Shown piece by piece: positions 11,261 through 22,085 of a stretch of DNA of 24,491 nucleotides. The translations under genes and the position numbers were made by a program. The notes beneath the pieces are model-generated. The model had not been told where the DNA came from. It did no database searches and worked only from the letters and a program-made list of their open reading frames with translations. The stretch spans positions 1 to 24,491 of the forward strand of contig MZNV01002063.1 in the NCBI GenBank assembly GCA_002081555.1, written 5' to 3'. This stretch comes from Protostelium mycophagum (lineage: Eukaryota; Evosea; Variosea; Protosteliida; Protosteliaceae). Every line of letters begins with the position of its first letter. The first letter of the stretch is position 1.

Positions 11261-14200
11261 GTGAGTGACAGGACCTGTCAAATTGACATCTGACATCTAC
11301 AAGCGTTATATAGAAGAAAATGCCGAGAGTTTCGAACAAGACACCCAGAACCGTCGCAGACGCATTTACAGGGGCTTAAATCTGCTCCAAGATTTCTGCG
11401 AAAAATGCGAGGATGCATCTGCAGCAAAAATAGCAACACACGGCCGAAAACGCCCCGTCGCTTCCACCATAAGAATAGAGAACCTCGTCACGAATTCCAC
11501 ACCAGAATTCATGGAAATTTCCGTCATGACAGGTGCGATATCACCACACGACGTAACTGACGTCACAGATGACACAATATCCTCCCTGAAGGCCCAGATC
11601 GGTACGCTGCTGACGAAATTTGATGGAAAATTGGAAGATTTGAGGATAAGTGTCAGAGGTTCACAGATTGATGATGAAGGCAGAACCATCAAATCCTTGG
11701 AGCTGCCAGACAACCCGACGATTTCTCTACAGACGTGATTTTTCTGATTTTTTATCTGAAAATGGAAATTTCAAGTTTTTTATTGATGGATTTTTAATTT
11801 TAATTATTTATATTTGAATTGTTTTTTATTCGTTATAGATTTTTGATGCTGAGATTTCGTCTGGTATAAAAATATGAATTATTCACGACCCATCTCATTG
11901 TAGAATCCATTGTAGATTGACATTTTTCAGCAGACAAAACGAGTCGAGTCAGGAGACAGTCAACCGCTCCAGGGGTGCCTTCACCTCCTCCAAAAAGGAT
12001 GACACTCTCCCGCCAGATCACAAGGAGAAATGCAGACAGCTGTCAGAGATCTCCCACATTGATGACGTGGCCGCTTCCATCATTCTGAAGAAGAGCGACT
12101 GGGACCTGTCAGCGGCTGTCATGTTTTTGACGGATGACAACCAGAAGCAGATCATCGTGGAGCAGGCCAAGAGGTGTGTTTTATTCGAATGAAATCTGAA
12201 GAATCTTCGAAATCATTTCTGCACCCATGAATAAAATGAAATTTAAAACAATTAAAAAAACCATATCTAAAAATAAAAATCCAATAAAGAATTATAAAAT
12301 TTTCAATCAAATGAAATGAAAATAAAATTTTCTTGAAAAATTCATTCTGCAGAAAAATCACTAAAAATAAAAAAAATCAGGATTCAGGCTGATAGAGAAG
12401 AATCTGCTTGGAGAGCAGACCTCGAGAAACGGAGAGAGAGTATCTCATCATCCCAAATCTCCACACTCCCATCCTTGTTGATCTCTAAAGGTCCACATAA
12501 CTACACTCAATTATTGTTCAAATTGTGGGACAAGAACGATGAAGGGTTGTCGAGACGCGTCTGGAATCTTCTGAGGAATATTCCCACCTCTTCCTCCTTG
12601 CACGGGAGAATTTTAGGTGAAATTTCACATGACGTCTCGAATTTTCGGGACGTTTCGAAAATTCGAGACGGAGGCGTAAAGAGTGTCAGAATGACGTTTC
12701 CCAGGGATAGTTAATATAGGAAGGGAGGAGGACAGTTCTGATGTGGATCCTGACTGGGGGGTGCTTCTTGACACGTCATCACCGTACAAGTTGTTGTATT
12801 GTCTGCAGATTGTAGATCAGATCATTTTTCCGAGAATTAATCCGGGCGAAGAAAAGAGTAACACAAGCAATAAGGTGAGACATTTCGAAGAATTTTGTCA
12901 GTCGGCTTAACGCGGGATCTGCGTGAGGCACGTGGATCTTACCGTGATCTTCTTAAACCGACATGACGGTTGTGAACACAATGCAGAATTTTTTGGCTGC
13001 AACAAAAATATTCCCGCATATTTTCAGTAAATGAACGATGACTTTAAATCAGGGACAGAGCAAATTATGGATACAGGCATTTGTAATTCGAGGAGGTAAG
13101 CTCCACCTTCACAACGAAATTTCCCTGAAATTTCCAGGTTTCCGCCACCTCCTCCATATCCTCGTGGACACCGACTGGACCAAAAATTTGGGCCAGAAAG
13201 AGCTTGTTAATTTGAACAGACCCCCACCACAACAAAAGGAGTGCTTGTCTCTCATCTTAAAGATCTCCCACTTCGTCCTCAGCTCCATCTTCCAATCCGA
13301 ATCCCCGAAAGTTGACAGGTACTGTCATTTTTGACACGTGTCAATGTGTATGTCTCGTTGTAGATGCTGAAAAGATCAGGAGGGTGAAGGCCACAAGGTC
13401 TGTTGATGACGTGTATTACGGTATGATGTCACCAAGAAGCAGACACTCCAGAGAGGTGAGGAGATTTCACCGAAATTTCGGACTATATTATGCTGTTATG
13501 TTTGGGCTGTTGATATTGTGAGATGCTCCGTGTGTTTATGGAGCTATGAAATAAAATCTTGAATTTGCGCTGTACTCCACAAAAAGATGTACAGAAATCA
13601 TACGTCATAACACGTATACAGATGGACAATGATCTCTTCGCATTTGTCGGGCTTCTCTTAAGAGATGTTCCCATGGATACCGTCATGTCAAATATATCAC
13701 TATCAACACTCGCAAGGCAACTTTTACAACTCCTCCGCACAAACGCCGAAGAAAAACCGAGCCAAGGTGATGACGTCACGCCATCCACTGACATATGTCA
13801 ACATGTCATATCTGACACCTGTCAGATGAAGAAGACCAGGAGGAGGGAGGGTCTGTGGCGGCATATGCGATGAGATTATTAGTGCCATGCGTGTTGCGAG
13901 AACCCGCAACGATGATGAAGGATATATACGATTTCCCGGAATTCAGTATCACCATCCAGAAGAGTGTTCTACAATCACTCGACCCCTCCATCAGGTATGA
14001 CATGTGACATCTCGATGACGTCATCATGACATCTGATGACAGGGCGGAGACGGCAGATGGGTTTTATCAGATTGCGACACAAGTGGAATTACCCGAGGAT
14101 TCGGAAATCGCGCATCCCTACACATTCTTCACAAAGCTTCTCATCGAAATGTTACCTTCATATAAAGAACGTAAATCTCGGATCTGGACAGGTATGTCAT

Positions 14201-17200
14201 CACGACAATCATCACGTCATCATGACAAATGCTATGACATCCTGAAAATGTCATGATGATGATCTCAGCATGCCGGGAATATTTTGGGTTCCTGGAACGT
14301 CTCATTTCGTCTGTCCCTGTCGACACGAAGCTTTACCCCTCCGAGACATTGTACAAACTATTGTGGGATCTCGTCAAAGGGATATTGGAGAGACCCGTTG
14401 TAGAGGCTCGCAATTACGATGCAGCAGATGAGATATTTATAGGATATCTTAGGGTCTTGAGAGCACTCATCAAGCAGTACCCAGCTCATCTACAAAAGTA
14501 AGATGTCATCCGTGAATTTTTCGTGGTTGTGCAGCTCGTAGATATTTTTGTACAACTTCGCACATCGTGGTTTTGTTTCGATGTGACTGACATGTTACAG
14601 GTACGCAATCATTATGACGTCACCAGTGAACCACCCCCTACAAGCTTCCACGTCATCATCACCCCCACTCAGCACCAACATTCGTCTACAACTCGCCAAA
14701 GAACACAACCTCATCCATTATCTATACGAGAGTCTTTTTGCGCGGGAAAATCAGTCTGAGAACAGCAATGCTCCTCGTTGTAAATCGAGGGAGTCAAGAA
14801 CTGCCACTTTCCATTTTTTGGTGGAATTATGCCGCGATGTAAATGAGAATCTGAGAACACTCTCTGCCTTAATGCAAGGTGATTTATTTTTAATATTTTT
14901 TTTAAAAAACAACTTTCACTTGGATGTTTTCTGGTGGTGAAAAAATTCTAGCATAGGGATTTTTAATTTCAAAAATGATGACGTCATGACAGGACATCAT
15001 TCGAACGGATTGAAATTGACCACTTGGGATTATTCTCCCAAGTTAGAGGATAAGCCTTACCATGGTTACGTGGGACTCCGTAACCTTGGTAACACGTGTT
15101 ACATCAACGCATTGGTACAGCAGTTGTATACTCTGCCAGACTTGCGTCAAGGTTTATTCGAGGTAATTTCCATCAAGATTCCTGGTATTTTCCGCGAAAC
15201 ATCCTGTCTTCACTCGTAAAAATTTCCGCGAATTTCAAGTTGAAAATTTAATTTCTAAAAATAGATCTACAACGCCATTAACAACTATTATTAGATCACA
15301 GAAGGCAAGGAAGAGAGCTTGATCTTCCAGATCCAGAGTATCTTCTCGTATCTACAACTGTCAGAGAGGGCCTCCTACCCACCGGCTGGGTTCTGTCAAG
15401 CCTACAGAAACGAGGGAGGGCCTATGAACGTCCATCAGCAGCAGGATGTTGAAGAATTTTTCAACCTGTTGTGTCAGAGGATTGAGGTCAGGTTGAAGGT
15501 GGGAATTTTATGAGGATTTTTGTCATTTTAAAAAATCTATTTTAAATTTTTTTGGAGTTTTTCTGTGCTTTTATAAATGGAATTTCGGAAAACTTAAAAG
15601 ATTGAGATGTCATTACAATCTATCACATGTCATTCTGACACCTGTCAGGGTACCAAAGAGGAGAAGTTACTCTCCTCCATCTTCGCAGGAAAGATCTGCA
15701 ACGAGATCAGATCTGTAGATCCAAAGTACCCTTACGTATCCGAATCTCCGGAAGACTTTTACACCCTCTCATTAGACATCAAAGGAAAAGCAAATATACA
15801 CGAGGCTCTGGACGCTTACGTAAAGGGTGAGATGAAATCTCCGTGAAATTTCTGCGGCTCTGCCGCCAATTTACAGAGGACAAATGGAGATATGCATTAT
15901 AGAGATAGAGAAAAAGCTACAAATACTAGTAGTGACGCTCCAAGCATCAAAATTGTCAAGTGTTTGTGTGGCTCTGCTGCCAGAATTTCTGAATACATTT
16001 ATTTATTTATATGTGAATTATTTTCTTCATGGGCACTTGTAGTACACCGCAGCTATGCTTCAAAAACCGCATTATTTAGCTACTAATATCTTTCATCTAC
16101 AGTGTTGTAGATTTCAAAACTCCATCAAGATCAATATGAACCCTTGCAGGTGACAAATTGGTGGGAGATAATGCCTATTTCTGTGACAAGTACCAGAAGA
16201 AGGTGGATGTGGTAAAGAGAGGATCTATCCAATCATTGTCTAATACCTTGATATTGCACCTCAAGAGATTCGACTTTGACTATACGACTTATCACAAATT
16301 CAAGGTGAATTTATTTATCTCATTTTATTATTTATTTTCTCGGAATTTTTTGAAATATTCACCCGAAAAAAAGAGTTTCATTCGAATGAGATGACGTGAC
16401 ATATTTGACAGCTCAACGAACACGTGGAATTTCCGATGGTATTAGACATGAAGCAGTGGTCTACAGAAGGTATCGCTGACCGTGAAGGGAGGGACTTTCC
16501 TAAAGAGGAGCGTAAAGATGATGCGTACTATCAATACCAACTCATGGGTGTCCTCGTCCACTCTGGTAACTTTTATTTTATATTAATATTTTATATTTTT
16601 ATTTTATATTTTTATTTTATTGATATTTTATATTTTTATTTTATTGATATTTTATATTGATCTTTTATATTTTATATTTTATTATTTTGTTTTTGAGTGA
16701 AATCGAGTTGAAGAAAATAATATATTTCAGGATCAGCAGATGCAGGACATTACTACAGTTACATAAGAGAGAGGTCTACAAATGTTGACAGTCTGAGGAG
16801 CTCACTCAACGATAATGGGGTAAGACGTCGCATCACGATGTCGTATGTCACTTTGAACATCGAAATATTTTCGGAGAAGTCTAAAGTCATGGAAATTCGC
16901 GCCGAAATTTAAATTTTAAAAATGGCAGGAAGAGAGATGGTTTGAATATAACGATAAGAATGTCACTTTGTTCAACCCGAAGGACATCCCTTCTGAATGT
17001 TTTGGTGGCACCCAACAGGTAATTACCGTATCCATTACCGTGAAAATCTCGTTCAGCAACCGTGTCCTCCAAACAACTTCTGAAAAAAGTCAAAGATGTC
17101 AAGATGACACTTTTTGACACGTGTCAGGTGTCCCACTGGGACGAGAGGACAAAGAGTTACGTTAAGAAGACATACGATAGAGTTAGATCCGCGTATATGT

Positions 17201-20200
17201 TATTCTACGATAGAGTTGAAAAATACCATGAAGATGTGGCAAGCCCCGCGCAAGGTATCATTTCTGCAATTTTTACAAAAAAAATATCTGGATCTACATG
17301 ATTGTAGAATGACAGAGGTAAAACTGACTGGTTGTAGAAGTGCAAGTGAAGATACCACCGCCGATACTTCAGGCCATCCGAAGGGACAACTCGGAGTTTT
17401 TACGAGACCGTCAATTTTTCGACACGTCATACTTTGATTTCATGTTGAGATTCTCGGAACTTTCTGCGAATTTCGCGCCATTACCGGACTACAACCTGCC
17501 AGTCACAGCACTACAACAGATCCCGAGTTTTCCATTTTTGAAATTTCTCACAAATTTCCTCATCGATATTCTGGTCAGGGCTTCAGAAGGTAATTTCTCC
17601 GAAATCTCCATGAGATTTCGCTGACATTTTGACAGGTGACAAGTATGTCAGACCTCTCGTGACCAAGTTGTGTTCTGCGTATGAGAAGAATACACCGATT
17701 TGCAAATGGCTCCTGGAACATATGATCAATAAGGGGTTGATTAAGGAGCTATTATTAGGTATGTACAGTTGTAGATTGATGGTGTGATGACGTCATCAGA
17801 ATGCCCCAATGAGAAATCGAGGATGTGTATTGCGGATTTGATTTGTACCGTAAGTATTTCAGTTTATTATTGTTATTTTTCTCCATCATCTACACCATTG
17901 TAGTACCACTTTGCGATAATGTAAACACAAAAAATGAATAACCCACAATATCTGTTTAAAAAATACGAAAATACGTCAAATGTTGTTATTTAAAATTGAC
18001 AAGAACAGTCATTGCGAGTCCTATCTCCTCACGAAGCAGGCATCTGGACCCAGACTATAGAGATCCCCAAGATGTCATCTCCAAGATCTCCAACACAATC
18101 TACAGATTCGCAGATGACAGTAGATACTCAATATGTCATGAAGGCCCTCAGCCCCAGATTCATGGATGTCGTCCTGGGTATTTATTATTATTTATCATTA
18201 TTATTTAAATTCACTTTATTATTATTTAAATTCGTTTTATTATTATTGTTTTAAAGTTGACTGCGGCTCTGCCGTGAAGATTTAATTATTGCTGGAAATC
18301 TTATTGTGAAAAAAATTGATTTTACTCAATTTTTCAGGACTGTTAGAAGAATCTCGACCACATTGGAAGCGTTTTAAACAGGTGAGACTCTAATCTCCGA
18401 AATTTCACTGAAATTTCGAGTACTTCCAAGTGATCAGAGACTACGCCATGATTGGAGTGTACGAGAGACACTTTTTATTGTCAAGGAATATTATTGATCA
18501 ATTCGGAGACTGGTTCATTGGAAGGCCTAAGAGGGGACAGGTATTTTATTTTTATTTATTTATGTCGACATCCCATTGTCGACATTTGTTATTATGTCGA
18601 CATTTTCATGTCGAGATGAAACTGTCGACGTTTGTTATTTGTCGACACTAGAATGACCCGCACAGCCTCGTGAGCCTGTCATGGATAGTTTCAGCCTTCC
18701 CGATCTGACATGCTTTGTGTCAGCAATCAGCATCCTCTACAGAGGATGTTACAATAATGGAGCAAGAGACCCCCTCCCTCCCACCTCCGTTTTTTCGGAG
18801 AATTTTCGCGGACAACTACTCGAAATTCCGCCGACAGAGAGGAAAGCACTCTTCAACCGCGATTTTTTCGGCTCGATGTTGGAGCTGGAGTATAATACCG
18901 AGGCGGCGTGTGACATTTTGAGACACGCGTGCTGGGAAGATCTGAGGAGAAGTAAGTGGGCCCTGGAGCTGTTGCTCTCGGAACTTGGACGGTTGCACAC
19001 GGAAAAACCCGCGTATCAAGCCGCACTGATCGCTGTTCTCGGAATAGAAGATTCTCTGCAATATTCAAGAGTGAGATTTCAATGAAATTTCGAGAATATT
19101 TCTGAGAAAATCAGGTGTCTCTGGCCACGTCATCATTCGTACCCTCTGTACAGGACGGTCCAGTCGTGAAGGGTCTCCTATCACAGGTGACATTTTGACA
19201 TGACATGACATTTTTGACACGTACAGATCCATCATTCCCATGTCAACGAACCCAAGACATCAATCTATCTCGCCAGATTCCTCATGATCTTGTCACACAA
19301 AATTCCTCTAGTCGAGGAATACCTCGTCAAAAGCATAAGAGAGGTGAATCCCATCTACACTGTCGTAGATCCAGTTGTAGATTGACATATCAAGGTATTC
19401 TGGCTGGACGAATTTTTAGATTCTCGGCTCAATCAAATGATCCAATCTTCCGACCTGCTCGTGATGACGTCATCATACGTAAAACAGTTTATCAAAAAGC
19501 ACCAGCACTTGGCCAACGTGGTGCCCACCTTTGACCGTGAGAGGGAGTTGATGGAGGAGCTGGATGCCTTTAGAAGAGAAAACGCGAAGCTAAAGGAGGC
19601 ACTCGACCGTTACGCGATGGAAGGTGATGTCTTTTGGAAACAGTTTGGTGCTGCACTGCAGCTTGTATATAATTGCCACATGAAGCGTGGCAATGGTTTC
19701 GCTCAATGTCTGCATCTCTTGTGGATTGGAAACTGACGTATAGAAGCTGTCAACACTGCACCTCCCCCCTTCATGAAGACACAAAAATGGGCCAATGAAA
19801 GGTCTCTCGGCTGGGTTGTATCTAAGGCCACTCTCTTTGTAGACGAGGACTCTGACGGTATTATCCCTCGTTATTCTGACATCTGACACGTGACAGGTGA
19901 CAGCACAGAAGATGAAGCGGAGACTTTGAGACTCGGAAACCACCGGACCACCCCGGTGGAGAATTCCGGACCCACTTCCCAGGAGATTTCCGAGAAGGCA
20001 AAGGAGTTGTGTGAGATTTTGGGGTTACAATCTGTTGAGGCAGCCATCACAGCTTTGAAGAAATCGAACTTTGACATTGATGCTGCTGCAAGTTTGTTAT
20101 TGACAGGTAAGTTTTTCTATTCTCTTGTGCACATTTTTGTGATCTGTGGCAAAGTGCAATTCTTCTTGTTTTGGCTATAACTTTGATATGAAGACGATTG

Positions 20201-20314
20201 TTGGATGCTTACTGAAGCGCAGGGGAGGTGATGGACGAACCAGCCCCGAAGAACGAAGTGATCAGACTACCGCACAAAAATGAGGCATTGTGGAGTGACA
20301 TAGATGCACGTTGA
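6929..20314 (+). CDS. Giant ubiquitin carboxyl-terminal hydrolase (USP9X/USP24 class)
   Basis: Fifty exons spliced by GT-AG introns give 8172 nt, one frame of 2723 residues from ATG at 6929 to TGA at 20312-20314. All exon phases agree. Order: helical-repeat N-terminal half (1-890), Ubl-like region (about 955-1035), first UBA (about 1064-1106), more helical repeats, USP catalytic domain (about 1690-2050), helical C-terminal part, a coiled coil (about 2560-2610) and a second UBA (about 2655-2693). The Cys box is GLRNLGNTCYINALVQQL with Cys1705 and the His box AGHYYSYI with His1963. Known role: cleaving ubiquitin from proteins. The length and the Cys position are near those of human USP24, but USP9X and USP34 are related and I did not separate them. 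The exon 7 end could instead be a GC donor at 9009 adding a few residues. Exon lists follow in the segment entries. Confidence 0.95.
11304..12173 (+). other. USP exons 18-19: Ubl-like region and first UBA domain
   Basis: Exons 11304-11734 and 11931-12173, residues 892-1116. The segment ending DDTISSLKAQIGTLLTKF then LRISVRGSQIDDEGRTIKSL resembles the ubiquitin-like insert of large USPs. Exon 19 encodes a UBA-type three-helix bundle starting near DHKEKCRQLSEISHID with the DWDLSAAVMFL third helix. UBA domains generally bind ubiquitin, so this could position chains near the distant catalytic core. The UBA assignment is from pattern only. Confidence 0.75.
12381..14878 (+). other. USP exons 20-29: helical middle part
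   Basis: Exons: 12381-12616, 12720-12874, 13053-13095, 13138-13318, 13380-13455, 13622-13766, 13826-13994, 14043-14191, 14269-14497, 14601-14878; residues 1116-1670. The sequence keeps the leucine-rich helical character, with an acidic stretch (DEEDQEEGG) in exon 26. Exon 24 uses the acceptor at 13379 rather than the GTTGTAG at 13363, which would run into a stop. Confidence 0.87.
14993..17254 (+). other. USP exons 30-37: catalytic domain
   Basis: Exons: 14993-15162, 15295-15498, 15649-15826, 16150-16304, 16412-16565, 16731-16819, 16929-17018, 17128-17254; residues 1670-2059. The catalytic Cys1705 codon is at 15097-15099 and the His1963 codon at 16748-16750. Other family blocks are the QQQDVEEFFNLL helix, LILHLKRFDFD, and a tail with RSAYMLFYDRV. 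The zinc-ribbon knuckles of related USPs, normally two Cys-x-x-Cys pairs, are reduced here to single cysteines (AGKICNEI and AYFCDKYQ). The 323-nt intron 15827-16149 is the largest in this part. Confidence 0.95.
16566..16730. repeat. AT-rich low-complexity repeat in a USP intron
   Basis: The intron between exons 34 and 35 is mostly repeated TTTTATATTTTTATTTTAT-like units, including two near-identical copies ending TTATTGATATTTTATA. It looks like ordinary tandem slippage sequence. Confidence 0.75.
17338..20314 (+). other. USP exons 38-50: C-terminal extension with second UBA
   Basis: Exons: 17338-17589, 17636-17758, 17800-17849, 18009-18177, 18338-18381, 18421-18540, 18666-19070, 19115-19186, 19227-19343, 19395-19623, 19744-19857, 19897-20106, 20223-20314; residues 2059-2723. 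The first part is helical, like the C-terminal regions of USP9X relatives. Exon 47 contains a charged coiled coil (RERELMEELDAFRRENAKLK). Exon 49 encodes a UBA (ISEKAKELCEILGLQ, then FDIDAAASLLLTG). Exon 44 must start at 18666; the upstream AG at 18652 gives a stop. Confidence 0.87.
18541..18665. repeat. USP intron with five GTCGAC palindromes
   Basis: The intron between exons 43 and 44 carries GTCGAC at 18564, 18578, 18596, 18624 and 18641, plus a GTCGAG near 18610. A unit close to TGTCGACATTTGTTAT appears at 18577 and again, with one change, at 18623. The copies sit within about 85 nt. Confidence 0.8.
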
Positions 20315-20592
20315 TATAATAAACATATCTTGCTTGTGTTTGGTCTGCCGCATTTCAAGGCCGTGCGATAAATCTTACGTTTACAAACTTGTACTGAGAT
20401 GACCTGCACGGAACTTCACCCCATTCAATGTGAAGAGGTCCTATGTATAGATCCTGCACTGACAAGACATCTGTCATCGAAAACTCTTTGCCCAAATTTC
20501 GGCTCGGAAACATCTGCGCGAATCCAGTCACCGAGAAAATTCAGTTTACGGCTTTATTGTCCCCACAACGGGTCATTTTTCTACGGAGAGAG
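20315..20592. promoter_or_regulatory. Intergenic region upstream of the GH16 gene
   Basis: This 278-bp gap between the USP stop and the GH16 start must hold the 3' end of one gene and the promoter of the next. The frame entering the GH16 ATG is open for some distance upstream, but the signal peptide fixes the start at 20593. No clear core promoter motif was found. Confidence 0.45.
20318..20323 (+). terminator. Probable poly(A) signal of the USP gene
   Basis: AATAAA starts 4 nt after the USP stop codon. The very short distance fits the compact genome but makes for a short 3' UTR; the cleavage site is not visible. Confidence 0.5.
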
Positions 20593-22085
20593 ATGAACCG
20601 ACCTGTTCTCTTGGCTGTACTGCTCTTCGTCTTTGCCGAGGCGGGTTGTCCACCACCTCTTCAGAGCTGTGGTGCCTCCTGCTACTCGACTTCTCTGTAT
20701 TGCTGTCCAAATGGTGTTTTGACTCAAAAACAATTCTGCAAAGGCGGCAGCAGTGGTGGTGGCGGCGGTGGCGGTGGCGGCGGCGGCGGTGGAGGTGGAG
20801 GTATGAAATCATCAATAATGCGTGATGTTAAGAGGAGCAGATGGAAAATGTTCTTACGGAAACGAAAAGAAGTGGGAAGGTTGGAACTTTTTCGATCAGG
20901 TTCCATATCATCCATTTGATGTCTTCTGAACTTTGTGACAGTTCAACTTCTTCACCGGTGGTGATCCCACTCATGGCTTTGTAAAATATGTGGACAGAAA
21001 CACTGCACAGAACGCCGGGCTCATCAGTAACAGAAATGGACGCGCATTTGTCGGAGTAGACATCAATAATGTCGCTCCTGGAGGAAGAAGGTCCGTCCGT
21101 CTCGAGTCCAAGAACTGGTTCGGAAACGGTAATTCGAATTTTGAATTCGATTTTTGGCGGGAATGACCGTTATAGGAATGTACATCTTAGATTTGGCACA
21201 TATGCCGGGATCTATTTGTGGAACTTGGCCCGCATTTTGGACAGTAGGAAGCAACTGGCCGAATAAGTGAGGATATACAACTGCCAGCATTATGAGATGA
21301 CTGACATCATTATAGTGGAGAGATCGACATCATCGAGGGAGTTAACAATGGCAACACTAATCAGGTCACCCTTCATACCAATGGAGGTTGCACAATGCAA
21401 GGTGGAAGATCCATGTCCGGAGTTTCAATCGGAGATAACTGCGATGTCGCAGCGACAGGTATATGATATCTCTACAACGAGGCTAAAAAATGACCAGGAA
21501 ATGCTGGATGTGGAGTCAGATTCACCAAAGGAAATTCTTATGGAACTGGTTTCAACAACCAAGGTGGTGGTGTCTACGCGATGGAGCGCATTGACGACCA
21601 GATCAGCGTGAGTGATCGCAAAAGATATGACATGTGTCAGTCATTACAGATCTGATGTATTTTAGGTGTGGTATTTCCCAAGACACTCCATACCCAGTGA
21701 TGTTCTTAGTGGACACCCCAACCCTTGTAAGTTTCCTGGAATTTTCTTTGATGACGTCATACAGGTAAATGGCCCACCCGTGACGCACAATTTAAGCTCG
21801 GAGGTAAAAATATCCGAAATTTCAGCGGTTTCTCACATGCACAGGAAATTGCCCCAAGCAACACTTTGGCGGTCACCAGATCGTTTTTGACATCACTTTT
21901 TGCGGTGCGTTGGAGCGTTGTAGATCCTACGTTCCATGAATTCATTGCGTACAGGTGACTGGGGAGGTGCCGTCTACAACCAGATGGGATGCCCCGGCAG
22001 TTGTACTAATTTTGTTGCCAACAACCCAGGAGCTTTTACGGAATCTTACTGGCTCATCAACTCTCTCCGCTACCTTACCAGATGA
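20593..22085 (+). CDS. Secreted GH16 endo-beta-1,3(4)-glucanase
   Basis: Exons: 20593-20800, 20841-20899, 20942-21128, 21176-21266, 21316-21458, 21498-21607, 21666-21726, 21765-21803, 21845-21904, 21955-22085; 1089 nt, 362 residues, all phases consistent. Residues 1-18 are a signal peptide ([18 protein letters not shown]). Residues 19-49 are a Cys-rich module ([16 protein letters not shown]) resembling small fungal beta-glucan-binding modules, followed by a 15-glycine linker (about 55-69). The GH16 domain then has [15 protein letters not shown] and the catalytic motif [11 protein letters not shown], with nucleophile Glu184 and acid/base Glu189. The closest known relatives are fungal laminarinase-like GH16 enzymes. 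Likely job: digesting fungal or other beta-glucan outside the cell or in food vacuoles. Confidence 0.95.

Noticed and set aside
13364-13379. GTTGTAG at 13357-13363 as the acceptor of USP exon 24
   Set aside because: It gives an immediate stop in the required phase; the AG at 13379 keeps the frame.
20724-20915. Polyproline open frame on the minus strand
   Set aside because: It is the complement of the GH16 polyglycine linker.
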